DNA of 6,625 nt from CAVALG01 sp963656085 (GTDB lineage: Bacteria > Bacillota > Clostridia > Oscillospirales > Acutalibacteraceae). The notes under the pieces are model-generated. The model searched no databases and was not told where the DNA came from. It saw only the letters and a program-made list of their open reading frames with translations. Positions 1 to 5,354 of the stretch are shown one piece after another. A program made the position numbers and the translations under genes. The stretch spans positions 1 to 6,625 of the forward strand of contig CAVKHV010000074.1 in assembly GCA_963656085.1 (NCBI GenBank), given 5' to 3'. Every line of letters begins with the position of its first letter. Positions within the stretch are counted from its first letter, which is position 1.

Positions 1-31
1 GCGCAGCCGATACGTCAATATCTTTTCACGA

Positions 32-69
32 ATTTTTACGCGGATTTTTAAACAAAAAGCCGTAAAAAT
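32..69. repeat. AT-rich imperfect inverted repeat
   Basis: ATTTTTACG at 32-40 is exactly complementary to CGTAAAAAT at 61-69. Inside it, TTTTT at 45-49 can pair with AAAAA at 54-58. An alternative, shorter fold uses CGG at 41-43 with CCG at 60-62. No T-run follows the stem on either strand, so it is not a clear intrinsic terminator. It may be the end of an upstream unit cut off by the window edge, or just AT-rich spacer. Confidence 0.35.
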
Positions 70-132
70 CCCCGTCTCACATAATTTTAAAATAAAAATC
101 ATATATTTTTTAAAAAAATTATTAAAAAACAG

Positions 133-161
133 TAGCATTTGTACAAAAGATGTGTTATAAT
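133..161 (+). promoter_or_regulatory. Extended -10 promoter for the dockerin gene
   Basis: TATAAT at 156-161 is a perfect -10 hexamer, preceded by TGT at 153-155, which gives the TGn extended -10 element. The -35 position 17 bp upstream (133-138, TAGCAT) is poor, as is usual for extended -10 promoters. The predicted start is near 168, giving a leader of nearly 200 nt before the ATG at 365. It is assigned from sequence alone. Confidence 0.5.
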
Positions 162-285
162 TGACAAAAATATGGCTGTATTCAATTTGTTTTTATACAT
201 AATTTAGAAATCGGGTCAGCTGTAACGGTGTATTTCGTGCGGCGGCGCTGTGCCCTAAGTTGCCCAAACACGGGTTCACCGACAA

Positions 286-321
286 CAAAACTTTTAATCA
301 GCCGTTGGTTTAAAAGTTTTG
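286..321 (+). repeat. Perfect 12-bp inverted repeat in the leader
   Basis: CAAAACTTTTAA at 286-297 is the exact reverse complement of TTAAAAGTTTTG at 310-321, with a 12-nt spacer (298-309). The stem is AT-rich and is followed by ATGCACAT, not a T-run, so it does not look like a terminator. It ends 43 bp before the start codon. It could be an mRNA hairpin or, as DNA, a binding site for a dimeric regulator. Each arm contains AAAACTTTT or its complement, itself nearly palindromic, which fits either reading. Confidence 0.6.
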
Positions 322-352
322 ATGCACATACCACAAACTACCGGCGGCAGAA

Positions 353-357
353 TGGAG
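353..357 (+). promoter_or_regulatory. Ribosome binding site of the dockerin gene
   Basis: TGGAG at 353-357 lies 7 nt before the ATG at 365. It supports that start, which is directly followed by a typical signal peptide. Confidence 0.7.
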
Positions 358-364
358 ATTATAT

Positions 365-2095
365 ATGAAAAGAAAACTGATTTCTGTTATTACAGTATTG
401 GCTATCTGCCTGACATTGGTTGTTCCGTCAGCCTCGGTTTTTGCCGAAACGGAATTGCCGTATTGGGACAAGGCAGTAACCATCGAAGGGCGCACACTCA
501 CCTTAACGATCACGTCAAAAAATGCTTCCGGTCTGCTCGGAGGCGGTACTGTGGAACTGGGATATGACCCCGAACTTCTCCAGTATGTTGACAGCAGCGA
601 CAGCGGTCTTGCATTTAAAAACGGTATAATCAACGGTCTGTCCGCCAACAACTCTTTTGTTGCCAACTTCGCTTTGGCAACATCGTTAGACAGCGACGCG
701 ACACTTGTAACCGCACACTTTAATATCGCTGACGGTAAGGTTTGCCCCTCCAATCCCTTTACCGTTATCAGGGACAAACTGGTTCACTCGGGCGACGCAA
801 CCACAAGTCCTAAACAAGTAAATATCGACAGTGAGGGCAATGTAATTACCCCCGCTATATCATTCACCTGTTCGCATACCATTGAGGGCGATTGGGAAAT
901 AACAAAACAACCGTCAGCAACAGAAAAAGGCGAACGCGTTAAAAAATGTGCGGTTTGCCAACAGGTTATTAAAACCGAAACTATAGAAAAACTCGGTGAC
1001 GCAATCTATTGGAAAAAGACAGTTACCGTAGAAGGAAGAAAGGTTAAGCTGGTTATCGAGTCCGTAAACGGCGCAGGTAAACTTGCCGGCGGTAACGTAA
1101 CCATGACATATGATTCCGATGCCCTTACATTTAATTCCGAAGGATCGAGCACTAAGATCGATAAGAATTTCGGTTCATTGGGCAATATAAACCCCAATAA
1201 GCCCGGCAGATACATAGTTAACTTTGCCGGAATGGACCCGATTGAAAACGACGGTGTCATTGCCGTAGCAATGTTCGATATTGCCGAAGGCAAGCTCTGT
1301 ACCGCGGATACATTTAAACTTGAAAAAGAAGAGTTCTCCAGCAGTGATCCGATAAACATAAAATTGAATTCGACAACAGCACCGATCGAATTTACCTGTC
1401 TGCATAAAAACACTGCCGAAAGCATTATCACTCCGGCTACCTGCGAAGATGCCGGCGTTAAAACCGTTACATGCAGCGACTGCGGCAACACAACTCCGGT
1501 AACTATAGACGCTCTCGGACATAGTTTCACAAATTATGTAAGCGACGGCAACGCCACATGTACGGTCGATGGAACAAAGACTGCAAAATGCGATCGTTGT
1601 GATGCTACTGACACGGTGGCAGATACAGGTAGTGCGTTAGGGCACGACTGGGGCGAATGGAAAGTAACAAAAGAACCTAACTGCACAGAAAAGGGAGTTG
1701 AAACCCGCACTTGCAAGAACGACGCAGCTCACACCGAAACAAGAGACGTTGCTGCACTCGGCCATACCCCCGGAGAAAAAAAGGTTGAAGTAGAACCCAC
1801 TCTTACAACAGAGGGCATTTCCAGAGTAAGATGCACCGTGTGCAACAAAATACTTGAAGAAACAGTACTACCGAAATTGCTTAAATACGGTGATGTTGAT
1901 ACCAATGGAACAGTTGACATAATGGACGCTATTATGTTACTGCGCTATAATGCAGAGATGGAATCGTTAACCTCAGCCCAGAAACTTGCCGCAGATGTTG
2001 ACGGCAACGGAAATATAAGCATAGAGGATACTCTCCTGATACTGAGATATAACGCTGAGCTCATCACCTCTTTCCCTGTAGAAAATAAGAAATAA
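365..2095 (+). CDS. Secreted dockerin type I protein with two cohesin-like domains and Cys-rich repeats
   Basis: The product has 576 residues and is exported: a basic N-terminus, a hydrophobic core and likely cleavage after Val-Phe-Ala (residues 25-27). Two homologous beta-rich domains follow, at about 28-169 and 213-345. Both begin with Tyr-Trp and contain a V-T-hydrophobic-E-G-R strand, a Gly-Gly turn, a hydrophobic-x-Y-D segment typical of cohesin-type sandwiches, a late strand ending I-A-[DE]-G-K, and two equivalently placed cysteines (C127/C169 and C312/C345). A Cys/His repeat separates them (169-211) and four more follow (345-507). Residues 508-567 form a type I dockerin with two calcium loops (D510, D512, N514, D518, D521; D544, D546, N548, D555), each followed by Leu-Arg-Tyr-Asn-Ala-Glu. 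Dockerins bind cohesins on scaffold or cell-surface proteins, so this is probably a surface-complex component. There is no catalytic domain and no LPXTG anchor. The cohesin-like label is a pattern-based inference; the dockerin is firm. Ligand and partner are unknown. It has its own promoter and terminator. Confidence 0.9.
   Translation: MKRKLISVITVLAICLTLVVPSASVFAETELPYWDKAVTIEGRTLTLTITSKNASGLLGGGTVELGYDPELLQYVDSSDSGLAFKNGIINGLSANNSFVANFALATSLDSDATLVTAHFNIADGKVCPSNPFTVIRDKLVHSGDATTSPKQVNIDSEGNVITPAISFTCSHTIEGDWEITKQPSATEKGERVKKCAVCQQVIKTETIEKLGDAIYWKKTVTVEGRKVKLVIESVNGAGKLAGGNVTMTYDSDALTFNSEGSSTKIDKNFGSLGNINPNKPGRYIVNFAGMDPIENDGVIAVAMFDIAEGKLCTADTFKLEKEEFSSSDPINIKLNSTTAPIEFTCLHKNTAESIITPATCEDAGVKTVTCSDCGNTTPVTIDALGHSFTNYVSDGNATCTVDGTKTAKCDRCDATDTVADTGSALGHDWGEWKVTKEPNCTEKGVETRTCKNDAAHTETRDVAALGHTPGEKKVEVEPTLTTEGISRVRCTVCNKILEETVLPKLLKYGDVDTNGTVDIMDAIMLLRYNAEMESLTSAQKLAADVDGNGNISIEDTLLILRYNAELITSFPVENKK
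1397..1885 (+). repeat. Four tandem copies of a ~40-residue Cys/His repeat
   Basis: Codons for residues 345-507 encode four divergent copies with the pattern [C/G]-x-H, an aromatic or basic strand, T/N-C-T-E-x-G, T-x-x-C-x-x-C, and A-L-G-H. Key residues are C345/H347/C360/C370/C373; H386/C399/C409/C412; H427/C440/C450/H456; and H467/C490/C493. A fifth, related copy lies upstream at residues 169-211 (C169, H171, C195, C198). The third tandem copy replaces CxxC with a C-to-His arrangement, and the last lacks its first Cys. Such repeats are common in secreted proteins of gut Clostridia. The cysteines may bind zinc or form disulfides. Their role is unknown; spacers between the beta domains and the dockerin are plausible. 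Confidence 0.75.
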
Positions 2096-2115
2096 TTAAA
2101 CTTTAGTTTCAATTG

Positions 2116-2145
2116 AAAACCGCCTCGGAATTCGGGGCGGTTTTT
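2116..2145 (+). terminator. Intrinsic terminator of the dockerin gene
   Basis: AAAACCGCC at 2116-2124 pairs perfectly with GGCGGTTTT at 2136-2144. The inner bases C2126-G2127 can pair with C2133-G2134. The stem runs into a TTTTT tract at 2141-2145. It begins 20 bp after the TAA and cleanly ends the transcription unit. Confidence 0.9.
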
Positions 2146-2307
2146 GTCTGTCGATAAACCTAAAACCGAATTTTCTTTAACCATAAGCCGGGGAGTGCCG
2201 AATATCATACGGTTTTCGTCCGAACCCGTCCGATAAAACAGCCGCAGGGACCGTCTGCCGCCCACAGCGGATGATTTGTAAATTTTTTGTTTTTTGTCAA
2301 ATAAGGC
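2146..2307. other. Non-coding spacer with a GC-rich block
   Basis: No credible gene is visible here. The part at 2181-2270 has 55 G or C in 90 bases, while 2271-2340 has 15 in 70. The block carries a direct repeat, CGTCCGA at 2217-2223 and 2227-2233, spaced by exactly 10 bp. It also has a weak stem (GCAG 2244-2247 with CTGC 2255-2258). Its first copy includes TCCGAAC (2219-2225), which recurs in the inverted repeat of the downstream leader. Confidence 0.5.
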
Positions 2308-2336
2308 TTGAAAAAACTGAGCAAATTATGTATAAT
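2308..2336 (+). promoter_or_regulatory. Near-consensus sigma-A promoter of the regulator/ftsEX operon
   Basis: TTGAAA at 2308-2313 and TATAAT at 2331-2336 are separated by exactly 17 bp, giving 11 of 12 consensus matches, in an AT-rich setting. Transcription should start near 2343, leaving a leader of about 130 nt before the ATG at 2477. It is the best promoter in the window. No comparable promoter is evident in the short gap before ftsE, so it probably serves the downstream genes too. Confidence 0.85.
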
Positions 2337-2395
2337 ATACTCGTATTGTTATAGGATTAACTTGCTTTTACCCCGAATATATAAACAATCACAGG

Positions 2396-2442
2396 GTTCG
2401 GATTGATTTATTACCGTATTGAGCTTGTCACGGCATCCGAAC
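2396..2442 (+). promoter_or_regulatory. 8-bp inverted repeat in the regulator's leader (possible operator or RNA hairpin)
   Basis: GTTCGGAT at 2396-2403 is the exact reverse complement of ATCCGAAC at 2435-2442. Nested inside, CCGT (2414-2417) pairs with ACGG (2430-2433). The element lies in the transcribed leader, about 20 bp before the ribosome binding site. It could be an mRNA structure limiting expression, or a DNA site for the encoded regulator (autoregulation). The core TCCGAAC also occurs upstream at 2219-2225. No known riboswitch is recognised. Confidence 0.45.
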
Positions 2443-2461
2443 ACATATGACCGATTAATAC

Positions 2462-2468
2462 AGGGAGG
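2462..2468 (+). promoter_or_regulatory. Strong ribosome binding site of the regulator gene
   Basis: AGGGAGG at 2462-2468 lies 8 nt before the ATG at 2477. This strong site fixes the start. Confidence 0.85.
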
Positions 2469-2476
2469 AAAACACA

Positions 2477-3562
2477 ATGGCAAACAGACTTTTTCAGGGA
2501 GTCATTCACCAGATGCAATCTGCAATAGACCGTGAAATTGGTGTTATAGATGAAAACAATATTATTATTGCATCTTCCGATTTAACAAAGATAGGCGAAA
2601 CGCTTGATATGCTGATATATTATCCCGATATGTCAACCGCCTCTTTTGTTAAAGGCCGCTATACATACAAAGCATTCGGCAACAATCAAAAAGCCGAGTT
2701 TGTTATTTATGTTGACGGTAATGACGAACAGGCGGAAAAATACGCCGAAATACTGTCGGTATCGCTTTCAAGCATTAAATATTACTATGACGAAAAATAT
2801 GACCGCAGCAATTTTGTCAAGAACATTATTCTTGATAATATCCTGCCGGGCGATATATACCTTAAAGCAAGGGAACTTCATTTTAACAGCGAGGTTGCCA
2901 GGACGGCGTTTATCATACGCACGCAAAGCGAAAACGAAGTTTCGGTCTATAATGTTCTGCAAAACCTCTTCCCCGATAAAACGAAGGAATTTATTATTAA
3001 CATAAGCGAAACCGATATTGCGCTTGTAAAGGAAACCAAGCCGGACATAAGTTCCGAGGATCTGGACAATCTGGCTGAATCAATAGTTGATACGCTTTCG
3101 GGCGAATTTTATGTTCAGTGTCTTGTAGGTATCGGCTCAACGGTCAATAACCTTAAAGAACTCGCAAGGTCATTTAAGGAAGCACAGGTCGCTTTGGAAG
3201 TCGGCAAAGTGTTTGACACCGAAAAAACCACCATTAATTACGGCAGTTTGGGTATCGCAAGGCTTGTATACCAATTGCCCACAACACTGTGCGAATCATT
3301 TTTGCGCGAAGTTTTCAAAAAAGGTTCTATTGACAGTCTTGACCATGAAATACTGTTCACCATACAAACCTTCTTTGAAAACGACCTTAATGTATCCGCA
3401 ACGGCGGAAAAACTGTTTGTACACAGAAACACTTTGGTGTACAGACTTGAAAAAATCAAAAAACTTACCGGTCTTGACCTTAGAGTGTTTAACCACGCCG
3501 TAGTTCTTAAAATTGCGCTGATGGTTAATAAATATCTTTCTTCAAATCCGGTTAAATACTGA
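2477..3562 (+). CDS. CdaR/PucR-family transcriptional regulator
   Basis: This cytoplasmic DNA-binding regulator has 361 residues. Residues about 4-100 resemble the N-terminal sugar-diacid-recognition/PAS-like sensor of CdaR proteins (V-I-D-E-N-N-I-I-I-A-S-S near 23-34). Residues about 140-245 fit the degenerate GGDEF-like middle domain of this family, ending in G-I-G-S-T-V and an A-R-S-F-K-E-A-Q-V-A-L helix. Residues about 288-349 are the PucR-type C-terminal helix-turn-helix, with the diagnostic N-V-S-A-T-A-E-K-L-F-V-H-R-N-T-L-x-Y-R-L motif at 305-324. Length and order suit the family. Relatives sense small metabolites such as sugar diacids or purine breakdown products, but there is no diacid-utilisation gene here. 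Instead it ends 50 bp before ftsE, suggesting co-transcription with the cell-wall genes and perhaps control of them. The ligand is unknown. Confidence 0.85.
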   Translation: MANRLFQGVIHQMQSAIDREIGVIDENNIIIASSDLTKIGETLDMLIYYPDMSTASFVKGRYTYKAFGNNQKAEFVIYVDGNDEQAEKYAEILSVSLSSIKYYYDEKYDRSNFVKNIILDNILPGDIYLKARELHFNSEVARTAFIIRTQSENEVSVYNVLQNLFPDKTKEFIINISETDIALVKETKPDISSEDLDNLAESIVDTLSGEFYVQCLVGIGSTVNNLKELARSFKEAQVALEVGKVFDTEKTTINYGSLGIARLVYQLPTTLCESFLREVFKKGSIDSLDHEILFTIQTFFENDLNVSATAEKLFVHRNTLVYRLEKIKKLTGLDLRVFNHAVVLKIALMVNKYLSSNPVKY

Positions 3563-3575
3563 TAATTAAAGCAAC

Positions 3576-3594
3576 CGGGCGTTATCAGCGCCCG
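3576..3594 (+). promoter_or_regulatory. Small GC-rich hairpin between the regulator and ftsE
   Basis: CGGGCG at 3576-3581 pairs with CGCCCG at 3589-3594 around a 7-nt loop. No T-run follows, so it is unlikely to be a complete terminator. It lies 18 nt before the GTG start of ftsE and could attenuate read-through, protect processed mRNA ends or affect ftsE translation. Confidence 0.5.
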
Positions 3595-3612
3595 CCAGAA
3601 TATACGAAAGCG

Positions 3613-4362
3613 GTGAGCGATATAATTACTCCGGAAACACAGGCGAAGCCGGAAATTTCGGCTCCGGCAACGGTTCAGCCCAATATTATAGAGTTTAAGG
3701 GTGTTTCAAAAACCTATCCTGCCGGAACGCACGCACTTGAAGACGTTAATATAAAAATAAACAAGGGCGAATTTGTTTTCGTAGTCGGTTCTTCGGGTGC
3801 CGGAAAATCGACATTTATGAAACTTATAATGCGCGAAGAACGGCCGAGCACGGGAACTATAACGGTCAACGGTTTTAATCTTACAAAGATGCGCCGCCGC
3901 GAAATTCCTATGCTGCGCCGTACTATGGGCATTGTTTTTCAGGATTTCAGACTTATACCCAATCTTAATGTTTTTGAAAACGTTGCGTTCTCTATGCGCG
4001 TCGTAGGCGCGCCGAACAAACAGATACGCAAAAATGTGACCCGCGTTCTTAATATGGTCGGACTTGGGCACAAGGCGCGTGCTATGCCGGTTGAACTTTC
4101 GGGCGGCGAGCAGCAGCGAGTAGGTCTTGCCCGTGCGCTTGTAAATAAGCCGAGCCTTATTATAGCGGACGAGCCTACGGGAAATGTTGACCCGAATATG
4201 TCCTATGAAATAGTCGAACTCCTTACCGAGATTAACAGGCGCGGCACTACAGTTCTTATGGTTACTCACGAGCACCAATTGGTAAGAGATTTTAACCAGC
4301 GCGTTGTAATGATTGACAAGGGTCACATTATTGCCGACAATGCGGACGGAGGTGCTGTATGA
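3613..4362 (+). CDS. ftsE: Cell division ATP-binding protein FtsE
   Basis: This is the ABC-type ATPase of the FtsEX complex, on the inner face of the membrane with FtsX. ATP hydrolysis is transmitted through FtsX to activate peptidoglycan hydrolases outside. All nucleotide-binding motifs are present in 249 residues: Walker A G-S-S-G-A-G-K-S (59-66), Q-loop Q110, signature L-S-G-G-E-Q-Q-R (162-169), Walker B ending D186-E187, and switch histidine H219. F-Q-D-F-R-L-I-P (109-116) is characteristic of FtsE. The start is GTG; the open frame upstream has no ATG, GTG or TTG, and no good Shine-Dalgarno is seen (only GAAAG at 3606-3610, too close). The ABC core begins near I-I-E-F at 25-28, leaving an unusual 24-residue Pro/Ala/Thr-rich N-terminal extension. 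The stop overlaps the ftsX start as ATGA. Confidence 0.95.
   Translation: MSDIITPETQAKPEISAPATVQPNIIEFKGVSKTYPAGTHALEDVNIKINKGEFVFVVGSSGAGKSTFMKLIMREERPSTGTITVNGFNLTKMRRREIPMLRRTMGIVFQDFRLIPNLNVFENVAFSMRVVGAPNKQIRKNVTRVLNMVGLGHKARAMPVELSGGEQQRVGLARALVNKPSLIIADEPTGNVDPNMSYEIVELLTEINRRGTTVLMVTHEHQLVRDFNQRVVMIDKGHIIADNADGGAV
4348..4352 (+). promoter_or_regulatory. Ribosome binding site of ftsX inside ftsE
   Basis: GGAGG at 4348-4352 lies within the last codons of ftsE, 6 nt before the ftsX ATG at 4359. With the 4-bp ATGA overlap, this suggests translational coupling. Confidence 0.85.
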
Positions 4363-5354
4363 AGCCAAGAACTTTCAGATATCTTATAGGCACCGGAATT
4401 AAGAATGTCTGGGTCAATAAATTAATGTCTATTGCCTCTGTCGGCGTATTGGTCGCCTGTATGCTTATAATCGGCGCGTTTTCTTTAATAATTGAAAACC
4501 TTGACCGTGCAATGGGCGAAATGAGCAAAGAAAACCTTATCAGGGTATTTTTTAACGACGCTAACTCGGTAATCTACGGTGATAATGACAACGGCGAAAT
4601 TCTTGACCCGTCGGAAGTTACCGAAGATATGTATAAAGTACATAATGAGGACGAAGCAAAAGCGGTTTGCGATAAAATAAGCGAACTTTCGAATGTTGAA
4701 AACGTTGTTTATGTATCTAAAGACGAAGCGCTTGAAAGACTTAAAAAGAATCAGCTTAAAGACAGTGCGCAGGCGTTTGAATACGCGGCTGACGGTGAAA
4801 ACCCGATGTCGGACGGCGCTGATGTTACAATATCCGATATTACAAAATACGAGGATACTTTAAAACAGATTGAGAAGATTGACGGTGTTGATTCTACCCA
4901 ATCAAATGTAAAAATCGCCAAAAAACTGACTGCGCTTAAGGGCGGCATAAACATGGCGGGCATCTGCATTGCGATCATACTTGCGATAATTTCGCTTGTT
5001 ATAGTATCAAACACCATCAGGGTGACTATGTACAACCGCAAACTTGAAATCGGGATTATGAAAGCGGTCGGTGCGACCAATTCGTTTATCCGTATACCGT
5101 TTGTAATTGAAGGTGTAATGCTCGGCATAATTTCGGCATTGATTTCAACGGGGCTTGTGTATTTTGTTTACAAAGCGGTTCTTAAAATTTTACGCAACAG
5201 CATTACAATAGCGAACCCAGTACCGTTTGCCGATATGGTGCTGATATTGTTGGCGGGATTTTTGATTATAGGCATTGCCGCAGGACTTATAGGCAGTTTG
5301 TTTATGATCAGTAAATATTTGCGAAAAGAAGGGAGCGAGTTCAGTGCAATTTAA
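4359..5354 (+). CDS. ftsX: Cell division permease-like protein FtsX
   Basis: This is the membrane partner of FtsE, with 331 residues and four predicted transmembrane segments: about 22-45, 199-220, 246-272 and 291-317. The large extracytoplasmic domain between the first and second (about 46-198) is where FtsX contacts its hydrolase. Family features include the N-terminal G-x-K-N-V-W-V-N-K-L-M-S (12-23), V-V-Y-V-S-K-D-E-A-L-E-R-L (116-128) and R-K-L-E-I-G-I-M-K-A-V-G-A-T (227-240) before the third segment. FtsX works as a signalling device, not a known transporter. The first part of the outer domain has an acidic stretch of about 30 residues (66-96, rich in Asp, Glu and Asn) where usual FtsX proteins go quickly from the V-F-F-N-D strand to the helix; this accounts for length above the usual ~300. 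It overlaps ftsE by 4 bp and the next gene by 11 bp. Confidence 0.95.
   Translation: MKPRTFRYLIGTGIKNVWVNKLMSIASVGVLVACMLIIGAFSLIIENLDRAMGEMSKENLIRVFFNDANSVIYGDNDNGEILDPSEVTEDMYKVHNEDEAKAVCDKISELSNVENVVYVSKDEALERLKKNQLKDSAQAFEYAADGENPMSDGADVTISDITKYEDTLKQIEKIDGVDSTQSNVKIAKKLTALKGGINMAGICIAIILAIISLVIVSNTIRVTMYNRKLEIGIMKAVGATNSFIRIPFVIEGVMLGIISALISTGLVYFVYKAVLKILRNSITIANPVPFADMVLILLAGFLIIGIAAGLIGSLFMISKYLRKEGSEFSAI
5327..5335 (+). promoter_or_regulatory. Ribosome binding site of the M23 peptidase gene inside ftsX
   Basis: AGAAGGGAG at 5327-5335 lies 8 nt before the GTG at 5344, within the last codons of ftsX. It supports the GTG start and coupled translation. Confidence 0.8.

Larger units (their letters stand above)
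168..364 (+). promoter_or_regulatory. Long, potentially structured 5' leader of the dockerin gene
   Basis: This stretch of about 197 nt has no convincing gene. CGGTG at 226-230 can pair with CACCG at 277-281, extended by TGT/ACA (221-223 with 282-284) across a two-A bulge. Within it CGTG (236-239) can pair with CACG (269-272), enclosing a GC-rich segment with two TGCCC copies (251-255 and 261-265). A perfect 12-bp hairpin follows at 286-321. The loop of that hairpin carries CCGTT (302-306), complementary to AACGG (224-228), so a competing helix or pseudoknot is possible. I do not recognise a known riboswitch class, including c-di-GMP-I, c-di-GMP-II and cobalamin. A regulatory RNA role is inference. 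Confidence 0.4.

Noticed and set aside
32..69. Intrinsic terminator of an upstream gene
   Set aside because: The stem is AT-rich and no T-run follows on either strand, so it is kept only as an inverted repeat.
161..166. TTGACA as a -35 element
   Set aside because: It is a perfect -35 hexamer, but 17 bp downstream only AATTTG-like sequence is present, and the nearest TATACA is 27 bp away. The extended -10 at 153-161 is a better candidate.
168..364. c-di-GMP or cobalamin riboswitch
   Set aside because: The conserved core sequences of these aptamers are not present, so only an unclassified structured leader is claimed.
310..777. Minus-strand frame of 155 codons and plus-strand frame 319-567 overlapping the dockerin start
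   Set aside because: Both overlap the signal peptide and first domain of the real gene and lack convincing start signals.
1945..2265. Minus-strand open frame of 106 codons across the dockerin 3' end and spacer
   Set aside because: It runs antisense through the dockerin domain and the terminator stem, has no ribosome binding site that I can see, and its product resembles no family I know. Only the spacer part is unexplained.
3706..4368. Minus-strand open frame of 220 codons opposite ftsE
   Set aside because: It is fully antisense to a complete FtsE with every ABC motif, and its translation shows no family features. It is a reading-frame shadow.
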